The notes: generated by a model not told the origin, from the sequence alone. A stretch of DNA of 64,000 nucleotides from an uncultured Flavobacteriaceae bacterium (GCA_947494325.1 CANLUS010000005.1:124001-188000); one strand, 5' to 3'. Shown: positions 1-9,184, counted from the stretch's first letter. Numbers and translations: made by a program.

Positions 1-485
1 GCAGCGACTTGCTTATTACCTTCTTGCAAAAAATCTTCTAGTTGAACTGGAGTGCCAGGTTTGGTGACTCTTCGATAGATAGAAAAAATTGTACCAACAG
101 AAACATTCACATCAATATTTGATGATCCGTCAAGAGGATCAATCAACACTACATATTTACTGCTGTTAGCTTCATCACTTCCAGAAATGGTAACAAAATC
201 ATCTTCTTCTTCACTCGCAATACCACAAACTATCTGTCTATTAATCAATCTTTTCATAAAGATCTCATTAGCATAAACATCTAATTTTTGCTGATCTTCT
301 CCTTGTATATTTGTGTCTCCAGCATCTCCGAGAATATCGACTAAACCAGCTTTATTTACTTCGTGATTAACTACTTTGGCGGCTAAACGGATTGAATTAA
401 TGAGGCGAGAAAGTTCCCCTGCGGCATACTTAAAATGTTTTTGATTGCCAATAATGAACTCCCCAAGAGTACTGTTTTTTTGCAT
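1..485 (-). CDS. fbp: fructose-1,6-bisphosphatase class 1, N-terminal part (cut by window edge)
   Basis: Hydrolyses fructose 1,6-bisphosphate to fructose 6-phosphate in gluconeogenesis; cytoplasmic. The reverse strand reads from an ATG at 485 into [18 protein letters not shown], then [18 protein letters not shown], then the family signature [10 protein letters not shown] with its metal-binding acidic residues. About 161 residues, roughly half of a normal class 1 FBPase, are present and the frame is still open at base 1, so the gene continues to the left. It is divergent from the GNAT/aspartate kinase pair. A one-mismatch -7 element may lie near 512-519. Identity is secure from the signature. 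Confidence 0.95.
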   Translation of the reverse strand, partial: MQKNSTLGEFIIGNQKHFKYAAGELSRLINSIRLAAKVVNHEVNKAGLVDILGDAGDTNIQGEDQQKLDVYANEIFMKRLINRQIVCGIASEEEDDFVTISGSDEANSSKYVVLIDPLDGSSNIDVNVSVGTIFSIYRRVTKPGTPVQLEDFLQEGNKQVA

Positions 486-602
486 AGCGATATACTTTAT
501 TTTTGACTTTGCAAATATCGTTTTTCTTTTTAGAAACTATAACGTTTTCGTAATACTTTTAGTAAAGTTTTTTTACATTCGCCTATAGAATAAGTATTCA
601 TA

Positions 603-610
603 TAAATTTG
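603..610 (+). promoter_or_regulatory. putative -7 promoter element (TAAATTTG)
   Basis: Exact match to the Bacteroidota -7 consensus TANNTTTG. It ends only 5 bases before the ATG at 616, so a transcript started here would have almost no leader. No good TTTG -33 element is seen at the usual spacing, so the call rests on the -7 match alone. Confidence 0.35.
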
Positions 611-615
611 AATTG

Positions 616-1104
616 ATGAATTTTAGTATTCGTAAAGGAACCAAAGATGACATGTCTTCTGTTTTGGAATTGATTACCGAACTAGCAATTTTTGAAAATG
701 AACCTGATGCTGTTAAGATTACCGTAAATGATCTTATTGAAAACGGTTTTAAAGCCTCTCCAGAATTTAGAACTTTTGTCGCAGAAGTGGATCATCAAGT
801 TGTTGGAATGGCCCTTTTTTATAATAGATTTTCAACCTGGGATGGTAAATCTATTCATTTAGAAGATTTGGTGGTAAAAGCGTCTTTTAGAGGCATGGGA
901 ATAGGAAAAGCGTTGTATTCAAAGGTGATTGAATATGCTTATGTAAACAAGGCAAACAGAGCAGAATGGGTGGTGTTAGATTGGAACAAGGTGGCAGCAG
1001 ATTTTTATGTAAGTACTGGGGCTAAAATGTTAGAAGATTGGAATCTCTGCCAAATGAATAGAACTATCATGAAGCAATATTTAAAAGGAAATGAGAATAT
1101 TTAA
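616..1104 (+). CDS. GNAT family N-acetyltransferase
   Basis: Predicted cytoplasmic acetyl-CoA-dependent acetyltransferase of about 162 residues, resembling the diamine/thialysine acetyltransferase group; the substrate is unknown. The GNAT fold is visible as an N-terminal strand-helix (SIRKGTKDDMSSVLELI), a central strand (HLEDLVVKASFRG) and the acetyl-CoA loop RGMGIGKAL (R-x-x-G-x-G/A), followed by the C-terminal AAADFY-like segment VAADFYVSTGA. The ATG at 616 is preferred over an in-frame TTG at 613. Its 3' end overlaps the following aspartate kinase by 14 bases, suggesting translational coupling, although no functional link is evident. Confidence 0.85.
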   Translation: MNFSIRKGTKDDMSSVLELITELAIFENEPDAVKITVNDLIENGFKASPEFRTFVAEVDHQVVGMALFYNRFSTWDGKSIHLEDLVVKASFRGMGIGKALYSKVIEYAYVNKANRAEWVVLDWNKVAADFYVSTGAKMLEDWNLCQMNRTIMKQYLKGNENI

Positions 1105-2341
1105 ATTTGGCGGTGCTGCAGTTAAAGACGCTGCCGGAATACAAAATGTTGCCAAAGTTTTAGAGCAAGTCGGATATAAAGATGTGTTTCTTGTGGTTTC
1201 GGCAATGGGTAAAATGACGAATGCTTTTGAAAAATTAACGGCAGCTTACTTTTACAATACTTCTGAGTCATTTAAATATGTAGATGAAGTTAGAGCCTAT
1301 CATTATAAAATTATCAACGATCTATTCAGTGATAACAGAAATGAAGTTTTAATTGAAATAGAACGATTGTTCGCTGAGATGACTCAATTCATGATTCGAA
1401 ATGAATCAAAGGATTTTAACTATGTATATGATCAACTTGTGAGTTATGCTGAGCTTTTATCTACAAAAATAGTGAGCGCATATCTTAACGTAATTGGTGT
1501 TGAAAGTACGTGGTTGGATGTAAGAAGTTGTATCGAAACAAACAGTGATTTTAGAGATGCTAAAGTGAATTGGGAGACTACTAAACAACAGATATTAGAA
1601 AATGTTAGTCGTGACAAATTACAAATAACACAGGGTTTTATAGGTAGAGACGCTGACCAAAACACTACTACTTTAGGTCGTGAAGGGTCTGATTATACAG
1701 CCGCAATATTTGCATATTGCTTAAAGGCCGAAAATGTAACTATATGGAAAGATGTTGAAGGTGTTTTAAATGCCGATCCTCGTCATTTTGAGGAGACCAC
1801 ATTATTGCAAAGAATTTCGTACACGGAGGCGATAGAATTGGCATTTTATGGTGCTTCGGTAATTCACCCAAAAACTTTACAGCCTCTTCAGAAAAGTGAA
1901 ATTCCGTTGTACGTTAAGTCATTTAAAGATGCTGCAAAAAAAGGTACAATAGTGACAAAAGGTACAGCTATTATTCCTGAAGTTCCTTGTTTTATTGTTA
2001 AGAAAGATCAGATTTTAGTATCAATTTCTTCGTTAGATTTTTCATTTATCGTTGAGCGTAATATTAGTGAAATATTTAATCTAATACATGAACAGAAGAT
2101 GAAAGTAAATCTGATACAGAATTCGGCTATTAGCTTTTCTGTATGTCTAGAGGATAAATATCAAAATTTTGACCAACTAGTCGCTGTTTTAGAGCCACAA
2201 TTTAAGATTGAATTTCACAAGGGAGTTTCCCTACAAACAATAAGACATTTCTCGCCAAAAGCTATTCAGAAAATTGAGCGTAATAATAAAGTATTGTTAA
2301 AACAATTAACTCAAGAAACAGTACAGATTGTAATTGAATAG
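1091..2341 (+). CDS. aspartate kinase (first of two)
   Basis: Predicted to phosphorylate L-aspartate with ATP, the entry step to lysine, threonine and methionine. The N-terminal amino-acid-kinase motif is KFGGAAVKDAAGI, where the usual TSV is AAV. Further family motifs are LGREGSDYTAA (substrate/nucleotide loop), IWKDVEGVLNADPR and ELAFYGASVIHPKT. A C-terminal ACT-like region starts near residue 315. At 416 residues it is short for a monofunctional enzyme with two ACT repeats. It is coupled to the upstream acetyltransferase by overlap. A second aspartate kinase lies on the other strand at 5824-7158, so the two may be differently regulated isoenzymes. The altered KFGG(TS)V motif leaves full activity uncertain. 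Confidence 0.85.
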   Translation: MRIFKFGGAAVKDAAGIQNVAKVLEQVGYKDVFLVVSAMGKMTNAFEKLTAAYFYNTSESFKYVDEVRAYHYKIINDLFSDNRNEVLIEIERLFAEMTQFMIRNESKDFNYVYDQLVSYAELLSTKIVSAYLNVIGVESTWLDVRSCIETNSDFRDAKVNWETTKQQILENVSRDKLQITQGFIGRDADQNTTTLGREGSDYTAAIFAYCLKAENVTIWKDVEGVLNADPRHFEETTLLQRISYTEAIELAFYGASVIHPKTLQPLQKSEIPLYVKSFKDAAKKGTIVTKGTAIIPEVPCFIVKKDQILVSISSLDFSFIVERNISEIFNLIHEQKMKVNLIQNSAISFSVCLEDKYQNFDQLVAVLEPQFKIEFHKGVSLQTIRHFSPKAIQKIERNNKVLLKQLTQETVQIVIE

Positions 2342-2375
2342 AAATACATATCTTTGGAAGTCACAAAATAATTGA

Positions 2376-4187
2376 ATGAGTTTAGTTACAGCCAAAGAAA
2401 TAGCCAAAGTAATCAACTTTGATAAATATGGTTTTTTAGGAACCTTTATTGGCTGGATATTGCTCAAAGTTCTACGCATTTCTAAATTAAACGAAATTTA
2501 CAATAAGCATAAAAATAAGAAGGACATCTCCTTTCTTAATGCCATTTTAGATGAAGTGCAAATTCAGTTTGAAATACCAGAAGAAGATTTAAAACGCATA
2601 CCGAAAGACGGTGCTTTTATTAGTGTTTCTAATCATCCATTAGGCGGTATTGATGGAATTTTATTGTTAAAATTATTAGCAGAAAAAAGACCAGATTACA
2701 AGATTATGGCGAATTTTTTGTTGCATAAAATAGTGCCTTTAAAGCCATATGTAATGCCGGTTAATCCTTTTGAAGATAGAAAGGATGCGCAATCAAGTGT
2801 GGCAGGAATTAAGAGTGCTTTACAACATTTAAAAGATGGGTATCCCTTGGGGATCTTTCCGGCTGGCGAGGTATCAACATACAAAGACGGGAAACTAATT
2901 GTAGATAAGCCATGGGAAGAAGGGGCTATAAAGCTTATTCATAGAGCGAAGGTGCCGATAATTCCTATTTATTTTCATGCGAAAAATAGTCGACTCTTTT
3001 ATTTAATATCAAAGATAAGTAGCACATTTAGAACAGCTAAATTACCATCTGAGCTATTGACACAAAGTAGTAGGGTGATCAAAGTGAGGATAGGAAAGCC
3101 TATTTCTGTTAAAGCTCAGGAAGAGCACAATAGTATTGATGATTTCCATGCGTTTATTCGTAAAAAAACATACATGTTAGCGAATCCTTTTCATGAAGAT
3201 AATTCGCTAATAAAAACACCTAATTTAAAATTACCCAAGCAGCCTAAAGAAATAATAGCTCCTGTCACAACTGAGAAAATGCTGTTTGAAGTAGAAAAAT
3301 TGCGTGAAACAGATTCTAGATTATTAGAAAGTAAAAATTATGAAGTTTTTTTTGCAGCGAGCGAGCAAATTCCGAGTATTCTGCGAGAAATAGGGCGATT
3401 GAGAGAAATAACATTTAGAGCAGTTGGAGAGGGTACAAATAATGCGATTGATCTTGACGATTATGATAATTTTTATCATCATATGTTTTTGTGGGATTCT
3501 ACCAAAAACTTAGTGATAGGGGCTTATCGAATGGGATTAGGATTAGATATTTATAAGAAATACGGAATTGATGGTTTTTATATCAATACCTTGTTTAGAC
3601 TAGAACCCGAACTTTATAGTATGATGGAGCAAACCATTGAAATGGGACGCGCCTTTATTGTAAAGGATTACCAACAAAAGCCAATGCCGTTATTTCTTTT
3701 GTGGAAAGGTATTGTTCATGTAACGCTGCGTTATCCACAGTATAAATACTTAATGGGTGGAGTAAGTATTAGTAATCAGTTTTCTAATTTCTCAAAATCG
3801 TTAATGATCGAGTTTATGAAATCTCATTACTACGATCCGTATTTGGCGCAATATATTCATCCTAAAAAGGAATACAAAGTGAAGTTAAATGATGCCGACA
3901 AAGATTTTGTATTTGATGCTAGTAAGGCAGATATGGTGAAGTTTGATAAGATTATAGATGAAATTGAACCAGGTAGCTTAAGAATGCCTGTATTATTAAA
4001 AAAATATGTAAAGCAAAATGCGCGTTTGGTGGCTTTTAATGTTGACCCTAAATTCAATAATGCTGTTGATGGTTTGATGTACATACGAATCGCTGATTTA
4101 CCTGAGAGTACCGTAAAACCAGTAATGGAAGAATTTCAAGCTGAATTAGAACGAAAATTGGCTGAAAGTATAAAAAGCGAAGCCTAA
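2376..4187 (+). CDS. olsF: OlsF-like bifunctional acyltransferase (ornithine lipid synthesis)
   Basis: A 603-residue two-domain protein. Residues about 50-270 form a PlsC-type O-acyltransferase with NHPLGGIDG (an H-x5-D spacing, not the classical H-x4-D) and FPAGEVS. Residues about 320-460 form an OlsB-like N-acyltransferase with IGRLREITFRAVGEGT, LDDYDNFYHH and IGAYRMG. This domain order is that of OlsF, described in Serratia and flavobacteria: the C-terminal domain N-acylates ornithine and the N-terminal domain adds the second acyl chain. It probably acts at the inner face of the cytoplasmic membrane. It starts 34 bases after the aspartate kinase and may share its transcript. The substrate amino acid is inferred; glycine-type lipids are an alternative. 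Confidence 0.7.
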   Translation: MSLVTAKEIAKVINFDKYGFLGTFIGWILLKVLRISKLNEIYNKHKNKKDISFLNAILDEVQIQFEIPEEDLKRIPKDGAFISVSNHPLGGIDGILLLKLLAEKRPDYKIMANFLLHKIVPLKPYVMPVNPFEDRKDAQSSVAGIKSALQHLKDGYPLGIFPAGEVSTYKDGKLIVDKPWEEGAIKLIHRAKVPIIPIYFHAKNSRLFYLISKISSTFRTAKLPSELLTQSSRVIKVRIGKPISVKAQEEHNSIDDFHAFIRKKTYMLANPFHEDNSLIKTPNLKLPKQPKEIIAPVTTEKMLFEVEKLRETDSRLLESKNYEVFFAASEQIPSILREIGRLREITFRAVGEGTNNAIDLDDYDNFYHHMFLWDSTKNLVIGAYRMGLGLDIYKKYGIDGFYINTLFRLEPELYSMMEQTIEMGRAFIVKDYQQKPMPLFLLWKGIVHVTLRYPQYKYLMGGVSISNQFSNFSKSLMIEFMKSHYYDPYLAQYIHPKKEYKVKLNDADKDFVFDASKADMVKFDKIIDEIEPGSLRMPVLLKKYVKQNARLVAFNVDPKFNNAVDGLMYIRIADLPESTVKPVMEEFQAELERKLAESIKSEA

Positions 4188-4208
4188 GGAAGCTCCGCTA
4201 TTCTAGTT

Positions 4209-4778
4209 TTATTTTCCAAATAAACGCTGAAAAAAGTTCTTCGCTTTACCTTTTGCTTCTCCTAAGCCTTCCTTAGCATTTTCTGCTAAATCCGCTAATT
4301 TTTCGCCAGCTTCATCTGCAAATTCACCAGCTTTTTCTGTAACCGTTCCCATTACTTCTTTCGCATCTTCTACAAACTCTTTTGTTTCTTCTGAAAGGTT
4401 TTCCTTCAAATCGGCAGCTTTTTCACTCGCTACGTCTAGTGCTTTTTTTGCAACTTCTTTGGCATCTTCGAAAACCTCTTTGGCCTCTTCCTTCAATTCG
4501 GCAGTTTTATCGCCTATTTTCTCTGCAACTTCTTTTGCAGTTTCTTTGGCATTTTCAAAACCTTCTTTGGCATCTTCTTTTAATTCGGCTGTTTTATCAC
4601 CGATTTTCTCTGCAACTTCTTTTGCAGTTTCCTTGGCATTTTCGAAACCTTCTTTGGCATCGTCTTTTAATTCAGCAGCTTTGTCACCTACTTTCGCGGT
4701 CACTTCTTTCGCAGTTTCCTTAGCATTTTCAATACCTTCCTTGGAGTTTTCCTCTAAATTTTTATTTTCTTCTGACAT
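4209..4778 (-). CDS. LEA-like amphipathic repeat protein
   Basis: A 189-residue, highly charged protein (Lys, Glu and Ala dominate) with no signal peptide and no cysteines. It is built from tandem units of about 29 residues of the form DAKEGFENAKETAKEVAEK followed by IGDKTAELKE; two are nearly identical and are flanked by diverged copies. The 11-residue rhythm of Ala/Lys/Glu is that of group 3 LEA or apolipoprotein-like helices. The C-terminus is basic-aromatic (KNFFQRLFGK). Likely role: desiccation, osmotic or membrane protection, inferred from composition only. The matching DNA repeats at about 4460-4740 produce long false frames on the opposite strand. It is divergent from gpsA. Confidence 0.75.
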   Translation of the reverse strand: MSEENKNLEENSKEGIENAKETAKEVTAKVGDKAAELKDDAKEGFENAKETAKEVAEKIGDKTAELKEDAKEGFENAKETAKEVAEKIGDKTAELKEEAKEVFEDAKEVAKKALDVASEKAADLKENLSEETKEFVEDAKEVMGTVTEKAGEFADEAGEKLADLAENAKEGLGEAKGKAKNFFQRLFGK

Positions 4779-4803
4779 TTTTATTTAGTTTAAGTTTGTA
4801 GAA

Positions 4804-4811
4804 CAAATTTA
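4804..4811 (-). promoter_or_regulatory. putative -7 promoter element for the LEA-like gene
   Basis: On the reverse strand this reads TAAATTTG, an exact TANNTTTG match. It would give a leader of about 20 bases before the ATG at 4778. No clear -33 element was found. Confidence 0.35.
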
Positions 4812-4848
4812 TAAAATTTAAAAATACTTTATAAAAGATAAAAATAGT

Positions 4849-5844
4849 ATGAAGAATGTGCCAAAAATTGCAGTTTTCGGAGGAGGAAGTTGGGCCACTG
4901 CCATTGTTAAAATGTTGTCGGAAAATTTGAATGAAATAGGCTGGTATATGCGAAGTGCTGACAATATAGCTTACATTAAAGAGCATAAACATAATCCGAG
5001 TTATATCACTTCGATAGAGTTCAATACAGATCAATTAGTTTTATCTAGTGATATCGATGAAATTGTAGCTTATGCAGATTATCTAATTTTTGCAATACCG
5101 TCAGCATTTCTAAATGATGAATTAAAGAAAGTTTCAATTTCTTTACAGGATAAAATTGTTTTTTCGGCCATTAAAGGTATTGTTCCTGAATCGGGTAAGA
5201 TAGTTGGAGAACATTTTTTTGACGAATTTAAAATTCCACTTTCAAATATAGGTGTCATCACCGGGCCTTGTCACGCAGAAGAGGTTGCACTCGAGCGTTT
5301 ATCTTATTTAACTATTGCATGTCAAGATGCTAAAAAAGCTTCGCATATCGCCAAGCAATTGTCGAGCAGATATATAAACACTAAGATTACTGATGATATT
5401 ATAGGAACAGAATATGCTGCTATGCTAAAAAATATTTATGCAATTGCGGCAGGTATAGCTCACGGTCTGGGTTATGGCGATAATTTTCAATCTGTTCTGA
5501 TGAGCAATGCTATTCGTGAGATGAAACGCTTTATCAAAAAAGTACATAAAATGAAGCGTAATATTAATAATTCTGCATACTTGGGAGATTTGTTGGTTAC
5601 TGGGTATTCGGTATTTAGTAGGAATAGAATGTTTGGCAATATGATAGGAAAAGGATATACCGTAAAATCTGCTATGTTCGAAATGAGCATGATCGCCGAA
5701 GGCTACTATGCGGCTAAAAGTGCCTATGAGATTAAGAATGAAAAAGAAGCACGAACCCCAATCATAGATACGATATACAGCATTTTATATGATCAAAAAG
5801 AAGCAAAAAAAGAGTTTAAAAAATTAGCCGAATTGCTCGATTAA
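4849..5844 (+). CDS. gpsA: NAD(P)H-dependent glycerol-3-phosphate dehydrogenase
   Basis: Reduces dihydroxyacetone phosphate to sn-glycerol 3-phosphate, the backbone precursor of phospholipids; cytoplasmic. The N-terminal Rossmann loop is VFGGGSWATA (GxGxxA-like). FAIPS, GPCHAEEVAL and the catalytic/substrate helix AAMLKNIYAIAAGIAHGLG with its conserved lysine follow. Length 331 is normal. The 3' end overlaps the tail of the convergent lysC gene by 21 bases, so the two transcripts must run into each other unless termination lies inside the coding ends. Confidence 0.95.
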   Translation: MKNVPKIAVFGGGSWATAIVKMLSENLNEIGWYMRSADNIAYIKEHKHNPSYITSIEFNTDQLVLSSDIDEIVAYADYLIFAIPSAFLNDELKKVSISLQDKIVFSAIKGIVPESGKIVGEHFFDEFKIPLSNIGVITGPCHAEEVALERLSYLTIACQDAKKASHIAKQLSSRYINTKITDDIIGTEYAAMLKNIYAIAAGIAHGLGYGDNFQSVLMSNAIREMKRFIKKVHKMKRNINNSAYLGDLLVTGYSVFSRNRMFGNMIGKGYTVKSAMFEMSMIAEGYYAAKSAYEIKNEKEARTPIIDTIYSILYDQKEAKKEFKKLAELLD

Positions 5845-7158
5845 TTGGGTTTGTTTTAAGGTGGCTTTATCAAATAGGCCTTTATTTAATAAATTCAACG
5901 CTTCTGCTTTATTTTCAGTATCTATCAATAATGACATATTGTAGTCACTCCCTCCATATGAAATCATACGAATCGGAATTTTTGTTAAGCAATTCAAAAC
6001 GCTTGCACTTATTCCCTTACTATTTTGTGAGAAATCACCAGCAAGACAAACAATACTCATGTTATTATCAACTTCAATTTTTCCGAAAGCCTGTAATTCT
6101 TCTATAATTTTATCTATGTGAGTTGGCGTATCTATGGTAAGAGATACGGCGACTTCCGATGTTGTAATCATATCGATAGGCGTTTGGTATTTTTCAAAAA
6201 CTTCAAAAATTTTCTTTAAAAAACCATAGGCTAACAGCATACGATAGGATTTAATTTTCATAGCAATAATCCCATCTTTAGCAGCGATAGCTCTTACGCC
6301 GTAACTAGCTTCACAATTTTTAATAATAGTGCCCTTACTTTTGGGTGCAAATGTATTTTTAAGTAATACTGGAATGTTATTTTCCTTTGCAGGGATAACA
6401 CTCTGTGGGTGTAAAATTTTAGCTCCGAAATAGGCTAATTCAGCGGCTTCGTCGAAAGATATTTCTTCTATTGAAAATGTATTGTCAACGTATCGTGGAT
6501 CATTATTATGCATACCATCGATATCTGTCCAAATTTGGATTTCCTTTGCGTTTAAAGCGGCACCAATAATTGAGGCACTATAGTCACTTCCTCCTCTTTT
6601 TAAATTGTCAATTTGATCAAGATGGTTTAAACATATAAACCCTTGTGTTATCATAATATCTTGAGAAGTCTCTTCTGTAATATTTAAAAGTTTAGCTTTA
6701 ATCTTTTCTGATTCTGGCTCGCCTTGTGCATCAATTGACATAAAATCAAGCGCTGATAGTAGGGCAGCGTCAATTTGTAATTCGGCCAAATAAAATTCAA
6801 ATAAATGTGTGGAGATAAGCTCTCCTTGCGCAAGAATTTCTTGTTCGGCAGTAAGTTTTCGAAGTTTCTCGAAAGATTTTCTAATGAACGTTAATGCCTT
6901 TAGCTGATAATATTCGGAGGCATATAGGGCATCGAGTAAAGAATGATAGCTCAGCTCTAACGAATCTATTATCTTACAAGCTTCGTCATTTTTATTTTGC
7001 TCAAGCAAGCAATGAATTTCAGCGAGGGTATTGGTTGTACCAGAAACTGCCGAAAGAACCACAACCAAAGGTTCATTAAACGATTGAACTATTTGTGCAA
7101 CTTTTTTTATGTTTTGTGCACTTCCAACTGAAGTACCTCCAAATTTCAATACCAACAT
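5824..7158 (-). CDS. lysC: aspartate kinase (second, canonical)
   Basis: Catalyses ATP-dependent phosphorylation of aspartate, the first step of the aspartate-family amino acid pathway. At 444 residues it carries the canonical KFGGTSVGSAQNI start, LKRGGSDYSASI, IWTDIDGMHNNDPR and ELAYFGAKILHPQS. Two ACT-like repeats follow (about residues 300-440), including IRMISYGGSDYNMSLLI at the position of the allosteric amino-acid site. It is divergent from the stand-alone ACT-like gene at 7256. Compared with the paralogue at 1091 it keeps the conserved TSV and a full ACT pair, so it is the better candidate for the feedback-regulated enzyme. Confidence 0.93.
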   Translation of the reverse strand: MLVLKFGGTSVGSAQNIKKVAQIVQSFNEPLVVVLSAVSGTTNTLAEIHCLLEQNKNDEACKIIDSLELSYHSLLDALYASEYYQLKALTFIRKSFEKLRKLTAEQEILAQGELISTHLFEFYLAELQIDAALLSALDFMSIDAQGEPESEKIKAKLLNITEETSQDIMITQGFICLNHLDQIDNLKRGGSDYSASIIGAALNAKEIQIWTDIDGMHNNDPRYVDNTFSIEEISFDEAAELAYFGAKILHPQSVIPAKENNIPVLLKNTFAPKSKGTIIKNCEASYGVRAIAAKDGIIAMKIKSYRMLLAYGFLKKIFEVFEKYQTPIDMITTSEVAVSLTIDTPTHIDKIIEELQAFGKIEVDNNMSIVCLAGDFSQNSKGISASVLNCLTKIPIRMISYGGSDYNMSLLIDTENKAEALNLLNKGLFDKATLKQTQLIEQFG

Positions 7159-7241
7159 AAGTCAATTTATTTGAAACAAAAATCTTGAGATTACATCGTT
7201 TCAGCAATTTTTTATTCTATTTTTACAAATTATTACAAATA

Positions 7242-7255
7242 GTTTAAATTTAAAC
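7242..7255. promoter_or_regulatory. perfect 14-bp palindrome abutting a start codon
   Basis: GTTTAAATTTAAAC is a perfect palindrome ending directly before the ATG at 7256, inside the 97-base divergent interval between lysC and the ACT-like gene. It could be an operator, but in AT-rich DNA such a palindrome can arise by chance. Confidence 0.3.
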
Positions 7256-7915
7256 ATGAGAACAATTCAAGAAGCTGTTACTACCATAATTAATAGAACA
7301 CCATTTATTGAAGAGGCTTTGTATGACAAATTAATCAACGTTTCTTCTTTAGCTAGAATCATCCAACCAGAGGTTGAAAAAGTATTAAAAAAGGAAGTGA
7401 AATCGGGAGCGATTATGATGGCCATTAATAGATTGTCGCCTTCAAGTGTGCTCAAGGTTCGCAAGAATGTACGAAAAATAGCGCTCTCTTCGGGGGATTT
7501 TATTGTACGTTCAGATTTGTGTGACTATACCTTTAAAAATACAAGTACCTTACTACAAAAAATCACACAATTATTAAATACAATCGAATCAAAAGAGGAC
7601 ACCTTTTTCACAATATCTCAAGGTGTGTTTGAAACAAATATTGTTGCGAGTACAAGTTTAAAAAGTCAAATTGAAGTTATCTTTAAAAATGAGATAGCTC
7701 TTTATTTTTTAGATAATTTGGCTTCTGTGACTATTAAACTTCCAAAATCGAATATGGAACAGTCGGGCATTTATTATTTCATTTTAAAACAGTTGGCATG
7801 GGCAGATATACCCGTTCAAGAAGTCATTTCTACCACACATGAAATGACGATTGTGGTGAAAGATATTGACATAAATCAGACGTTTTCGATATTAATGGAT
7901 ATGAAATTAAACTAA
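7256..7915 (+). CDS. ACT-like regulatory protein next to lysC
   Basis: A 219-residue soluble protein without a kinase domain. The N-terminal half (to about residue 60) is helical (IEEALYDKLINVSSLARI) and may be a helix-turn-helix or dimerisation region. The C-terminal segment from about residue 165 (SGIYYFILKQLAWADIPVQE, then VISTTHEMTIVVKD) has the beta-alpha-beta-beta pattern of ACT domains such as those at the end of aspartate kinases. Its divergent position beside lysC suggests amino-acid sensing in the same pathway. The next gene starts immediately after its stop codon, so the two are probably co-transcribed. Function is inferred from fold and position. Confidence 0.65.
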   Translation: MRTIQEAVTTIINRTPFIEEALYDKLINVSSLARIIQPEVEKVLKKEVKSGAIMMAINRLSPSSVLKVRKNVRKIALSSGDFIVRSDLCDYTFKNTSTLLQKITQLLNTIESKEDTFFTISQGVFETNIVASTSLKSQIEVIFKNEIALYFLDNLASVTIKLPKSNMEQSGIYYFILKQLAWADIPVQEVISTTHEMTIVVKDIDINQTFSILMDMKLN

Positions 7916-9184
7916 ATGTCAAGAAAAGATCCGTACGCTTCTTTACGTATTAAAGAATTTAATATTTTTTTACTGGTCAGATTTGCTTTAGTATTTGGAT
8001 GGTCAATGCAATTTATTATTGTTGAATGGCAAGTGTATAGCATTACAAAGAATCCACTTTCTTTGGGTATCATAGGACTGATGGAGGTAATTCCGGCAGT
8101 TTCAATGGCATTATTCGCTGGACATATAGTTGACCAAAAAGAGAAGCGAAATTTATTAGCACTCTGTATTGCTGCTTTTTCATTAATAAGTTTGGGATTG
8201 TTTTTACTGACCTGGCCCAAGTTTATAGAGGGATGGTCAGAAAATACTGTTTTGTATAGTATTTATGGATTGGTGTTTTTTGGTGGATTTTTACGTTCTT
8301 TTTTTGGGCCAACAATCTTTTCATTGATTGCATTGATTGTTCCTAAAAGATTATATCCTAATGCTGCAACATGGAGCAGTTCAACATGGCAAATGGCTTC
8401 GGTAATTGGGCCCGCTGTTGCAGGATATTCTATATACGTAATAGGTGTACACTGGTCTTTATGTATTGTCTTTGGATTGGTGCTATTGTCGTTGTTTTTT
8501 GTGTTTTTTATTAAGAAAAAACCTATTCTAAACCCGAAAATTGGAGAGCCTGTTTTTCAAAGTTTAAAAGAAGGTGTAAAATTCGTTTATAATTCAAAGG
8601 CGATTTTTGGCGCGATTACCCTTGATATGGTTTCTGTACTTTTCGGAGGTGCTGTGGCTTTATTACCAGTATATGCACAAGATATATTAGAAGTAGGGCC
8701 TAAAGGTTTCGGAGCATTAAGAGCTGCACCAGCTATAGGTGCTTTTATTACTATGTTACTGACTGCCTATATTCCCATAAGTAAAAATGCTGGTATGAAA
8801 TTGTTAGTCGCTATTTTCGGTTTTGGTATTTGTATTATTGTTTTTGGTCTGTCTACTACTTTTTGGATTTCTCTGGTTGCCCTCTTTTTTAGTGGCGTTA
8901 CAGATGGGGTTTCTATGGTGATAAGACAAACAATTTTACAATTGAAGACACCTGATAATATGCGAGGTAGAGTTGCTTCGGTAAACTCTATGTTCGTTGG
9001 GTCTTCAAATGAGTTAGGAGCTTTTGAAAGTGGATTAACTGCAAAGTTAATGGGGACTGTTACGGCCGTAGTTTTTGGTGGTACCATGACCTTGATAACG
9101 GTACTAACCACAGGAATTGTTTCTCCTTCTTTCAGAAAGCTAGATTTAACAAAAGATTTAGAAGCTCACGAAAATATGGAATAA
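7916..9184 (+). CDS. MFS transporter (EntS-like exporter)
   Basis: Predicted cytoplasmic-membrane exporter of 422 residues with about 12 hydrophobic helices. The N-terminus LRIKEFNIFLLVRFALVFGW is typical of the MFS_3 (enterobactin-exporter-like) group. A loop resembling the MFS motif A, FAGHIVDQKEKR, follows helix 2, with TPDNMRGRVASVNSMFVGSS in the second half. The ATG directly follows the stop of the ACT-like gene, so translation is probably coupled. The substrate cannot be read from sequence; small metabolites, siderophore-like compounds or drugs are possible. Confidence 0.85.
   Translation: MSRKDPYASLRIKEFNIFLLVRFALVFGWSMQFIIVEWQVYSITKNPLSLGIIGLMEVIPAVSMALFAGHIVDQKEKRNLLALCIAAFSLISLGLFLLTWPKFIEGWSENTVLYSIYGLVFFGGFLRSFFGPTIFSLIALIVPKRLYPNAATWSSSTWQMASVIGPAVAGYSIYVIGVHWSLCIVFGLVLLSLFFVFFIKKKPILNPKIGEPVFQSLKEGVKFVYNSKAIFGAITLDMVSVLFGGAVALLPVYAQDILEVGPKGFGALRAAPAIGAFITMLLTAYIPISKNAGMKLLVAIFGFGICIIVFGLSTTFWISLVALFFSGVTDGVSMVIRQTILQLKTPDNMRGRVASVNSMFVGSSNELGAFESGLTAKLMGTVTAVVFGGTMTLITVLTTGIVSPSFRKLDLTKDLEAHENME

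Noticed and set aside
4382-4788. Two forward open frames with repetitive Ser/Leu-rich translations opposite the LEA-like gene
   Set aside because: They are mirror images of the repeated Lys/Glu/Ala codons on the other strand; the reverse frame is the sensible protein.
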